Assembly (NCBI GenBank): GCA_948687865.1
Contig: CAPQQE010000041.1
Coordinates: 1,685 to 9,910, forward strand
Length of the DNA: 8,226 nucleotides
Direction of reading: 5' to 3'
DNA from: an uncultured Bacilli bacterium
Lineage (GTDB): Bacteria; Bacillota_I; Bacilli_A; RF39; UBA660
Of the stretch, positions 5,636-8,226 are shown piece by piece. Within the stretch, counting starts at the first letter, position 1; each line of letters opens with the position of its first letter. The notes beneath the pieces were generated by a model. It was not told the origin of the DNA. It worked only from the letters and a program-made list of their open reading frames with translations, and ran no database searches. The translations under genes and the position numbers were made by a program.

Positions 5636-8226
5636 ATGTATTTAAAGGAAATAAAAGCAAGTGGTTTTAAATCATTTGCGGATAAAATAGATATAGAATT
5701 AACAAATGGTATACTTGGAATAGTAGGACCTAATGGATCAGGTAAAAGTAATGTAGTAGATGCGGTTAGATGGGTACTTGGTGAACAATCTGTAAAACAA
5801 TTACGTGGTTCTGGGGCAATGAGTGATGTAATATTTACTGGTAGTAAAAGTAGAAAGGCTGCTAATTTTGCATCTGTATCCCTTGTATTTGATAATTCTG
5901 ATAAATACTTAAATATTGATTATGAGGAAGTTCAAATAAAAAGAACAATATATAAAAATGGTGAAAATGAATACTATATAAATAATGAAAAAGCAAGACT
6001 TAAAGATATATTAGAATTATTTATGGATACAGGAGCATCTAAAGAATCGTTTAATATAATATCCCAAGGTGATGTTGCTAATATATTATCTAGTAAACCA
6101 GAAGATAGAAGAATTATATTTGAAGAAGCGGCTAGTGTTTCTAAGTATAAAAAAAGAAAAGATGAAGCACTTAGAAAATTATCAAAAACTCATGATAATA
6201 TGACAAGAGTAAATGATATAATAAATGAACTAAATACAAATATAGAACCACTAAAAAAACAAAGTGAAGATGCCAAAATATATTTAGATAAAAAAGAAAA
6301 ATTAGAAAATGTAGAAATTGCTTTAACAGTAAATGATATAGAAAAATATAACTATGAATATAAGTATAGTAAAGAAAAAGCAGCAGAATTAACATTAGAA
6401 ATTGCAAAAATGCTTTCACTAAATTCAAGTGAACAAGCAAAGATAGAATCTATAAAAAATAATATTAATAAGTTAAATAATGAATTATATTTAAAACAAC
6501 AAGAATTAGTTAAAGTAAGCGCAAACGCTGAAAAATTATCAGGTGAGAAAAATATAATATCAGAAAGAAGTAAATATAATTCAGATGATATAAAACTTCA
6601 TGATAATATACTATCTTTAAAAGAAAATTTGTTAAAAATAGAATCACAAATTTCATCTATAAATAATGAAATAAAAGTAGAAAATGATAAAAATAGTGTA
6701 ATAAGTGAAAAATTAAATAATATAGAATTAAAATTAAATGAAGTTATTAAAAATAAAGAAAATCTAAATAAGCGCTTAGATCAGAGATTAAGAGAACTTA
6801 CAAATAAGAAACATCAAAAAGATGTATTAATAAATTCACTTGAAAATAATTCTTCATTACCATATAGTGTAAAAAATGTACTTAATAATCCTAAGTTAAA
6901 TGGAATACAAGGTGTACTTGGTAAATTAATTGAATTTGATGAAAAATATAAAAATGCACTTGATGTATCTTTAATGAGTGCTGTTTCACATATAGTATGT
7001 AATAGTGAAGAATCTGCTAAGGAAGCAATTAATTATTTAAAAAATAATAATTTAGGAAGAGCAACTTTTCTTCCTCTTAATGTAATGAAACCAAGAAATA
7101 TTGATAGTGAGTCATATAATAAGATAAAAAGTATGAAGGGTTTTATAGATATAGCTTCTAATATAGTAAATTATGAAACAAGATTTAAAGATGTAATTTT
7201 AAATTTATTAGGAAATGTAATAATAGTAGATGAAATAGATAATGCAAATAAAATATCTAGAGAAATAAAAAATAAATATAAGGTTGTAACTTTAAATGGA
7301 GATGTAGTTAATATAGGTGGATCAATAACAGGTGGATCACTTAGAAAAAGTAGTATATTAAGTGAAAAATATGAATTAGAAGATGTGATTAAAGATATTG
7401 ATTTATTAGAAAAGGATATAAAAGAAATAGAAAATAAAATAAATGAGATAGATGAGTATTATTTTAATTTAGAAAATGAGAAAAAATCAATAATTATTAC
7501 AGTAAATTTTAATAGTGAGATTATAAAAAATAAAAATAACGTATTAAATGAATTAGGAGATAAAAAGAATATGACTATTCTAGAGTTAAATAATAATCAA
7601 AATACTATTAATAATGTAATATCTAATGAAGAAGAAGAAATATTAAATGCATATTATAAAGAAATAGAAAAAAGAGATGAACTTGATATAATAATAAATC
7701 ATATATTAAAGAAAATAGAGATGGAAACAGAAGATTTAGTTAATAATGAATCTTCCATAAAAAATAATAATTCAGAATATAATAGATTGCAAAATGAATT
7801 AAAAGAGCATGAAATAAAAGTAAATAGATTAGATGTAAAAATAGATAATTTATTAAATATATTAAATGCAGATTATTCAATTACTTATGAAAGAGCAAAA
7901 GAAAAATATATATTAGAATTAGACGAAGAAGAAGCAAGAAATATGGTTAATAAGTTAAAAAGAGAAATAAAACTACTTGGTGATGTTAATATTGGATCTA
8001 TAGAAGAGTATGAAAGAATAAAAGAAAGATATGATTTTTTAAATAAACAAAAAGAAGATTTAGTTAATGCAGAAAATATGCTTTTAGAAATAATTAGTGA
8101 AATGGATGAAATAATGAAAGATAAATTATCTGAAACATTTGAAAGCATAAAAGAAGCATTTAATGATACATTTAGAAAGTTATTTAATGGAGGAAGTGCA
8201 GAACTTAAATTAACTGATCCAAATAA
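5636..8226 (+). CDS. smc: Chromosome partition protein SMC, 3'-truncated by the window
   Basis: The frame is open from ATG 5636 (AGGAAG at 5622-5627) to the right edge, giving 863 residues without a stop. The N-terminal head has Walker A GPNGSGKS (31-38), VDAVRWVLGEQ, a Q-loop SQG (Q144) and SKPEDRRIIFEEAA. A first coiled coil spans about 165-415. The hinge runs from GIQGVLG (G423) to GGSITGGS (ending 568). A second coiled coil spans about 575-830. The C-terminal head begins with LGDVNIGSIEEYERI and LFNGGSAELKL (849-859). The window ends before the LSGG signature and Walker B. SMC dimers with ScpA and ScpB form bacterial condensin, which compacts and segregates the chromosome using ATP. The arms look shorter than in Bacillus SMC. 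The family call is certain; the true 3' end is outside. Confidence 0.96.
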   Translation, partial: MYLKEIKASGFKSFADKIDIELTNGILGIVGPNGSGKSNVVDAVRWVLGEQSVKQLRGSGAMSDVIFTGSKSRKAANFASVSLVFDNSDKYLNIDYEEVQIKRTIYKNGENEYYINNEKARLKDILELFMDTGASKESFNIISQGDVANILSSKPEDRRIIFEEAASVSKYKKRKDEALRKLSKTHDNMTRVNDIINELNTNIEPLKKQSEDAKIYLDKKEKLENVEIALTVNDIEKYNYEYKYSKEKAAELTLEIAKMLSLNSSEQAKIESIKNNINKLNNELYLKQQELVKVSANAEKLSGEKNIISERSKYNSDDIKLHDNILSLKENLLKIESQISSINNEIKVENDKNSVISEKLNNIELKLNEVIKNKENLNKRLDQRLRELTNKKHQKDVLINSLENNSSLPYSVKNVLNNPKLNGIQGVLGKLIEFDEKYKNALDVSLMSAVSHIVCNSEESAKEAINYLKNNNLGRATFLPLNVMKPRNIDSESYNKIKSMKGFIDIASNIVNYETRFKDVILNLLGNVIIVDEIDNANKISREIKNKYKVVTLNGDVVNIGGSITGGSLRKSSILSEKYELEDVIKDIDLLEKDIKEIENKINEIDEYYFNLENEKKSIIITVNFNSEIIKNKNNVLNELGDKKNMTILELNNNQNTINNVISNEEEEILNAYYKEIEKRDELDIIINHILKKIEMETEDLVNNESSIKNNNSEYNRLQNELKEHEIKVNRLDVKIDNLLNILNADYSITYERAKEKYILELDEEEARNMVNKLKREIKLLGDVNIGSIEEYERIKERYDFLNKQKEDLVNAENMLLEIISEMDEIMKDKLSETFESIKEAFNDTFRKLFNGGSAELKLTDPN

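Noticed and set aside
6171..6440. Leu/His/Tyr-rich minus-strand ORF resembling a membrane protein
   Set aside because: It is antisense to the SMC coiled coil; the apparent hydrophobicity is the complement of Lys/Glu/Asn codons.
7885..8148. Minus-strand ORF near the right edge
   Set aside because: Antisense to the second SMC coiled coil, Ser/Ile-rich shadow.

Overview
The window is very AT-rich, has Shine-Dalgarno sites of the AGGAGG type, and uses TGA as a genuine stop (it closes the first two genes). It also carries a sporulation-type sigma-K gene. Together these suggest an endospore-forming, low-GC Bacillota (Clostridia or Bacilli) rather than a code-4 Mollicute. I cannot name a genus.

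Layout. (1) Positions 1-2841 hold a tightly packed operon cut by the left edge: a MoxR-type AAA+ ATPase (5'-truncated), a 129-residue protein that looks like a catalytically dead fragment of the same AAA+ fold, and a predicted HExxH metallopeptidase with a C-terminal VWA domain. It ends in an intrinsic terminator. (2) Positions 2927-3242 form a compact monocistronic unit: near-consensus promoter, 79-residue unknown protein, terminator. (3) Positions 3233-4853 hold a RelA/SpoT-family gene preceded by an apparent transcription attenuator: a second promoter, a 19-codon leader ORF inside a hairpin, then a terminator just before the gene. The protein keeps its (p)ppGpp hydrolase residues, but its synthetase domain has Gln in place of the catalytic Glu, and it stops after the TGS domain. 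(4) Positions 4792-5496, minus strand, encode full-length pro-sigma-K, convergent with the rel gene across a single base; the rel terminator lies inside the sigK coding region. (5) From 5636 to the right edge runs the condensin gene smc, transcribed divergently from sigK, open at its 3' end, with shorter coiled-coil arms than usual.

The MoxR/VWA operon probably works as a chaperone-like ATPase with its VWA partner on an unknown target, with the mini-AAA protein as a possible third subunit. The rel, sigK and smc genes are stress, sporulation and chromosome-maintenance functions lying side by side. They do not look like one operon. No tRNA, rRNA, CRISPR array, insertion sequence or phage gene was seen.
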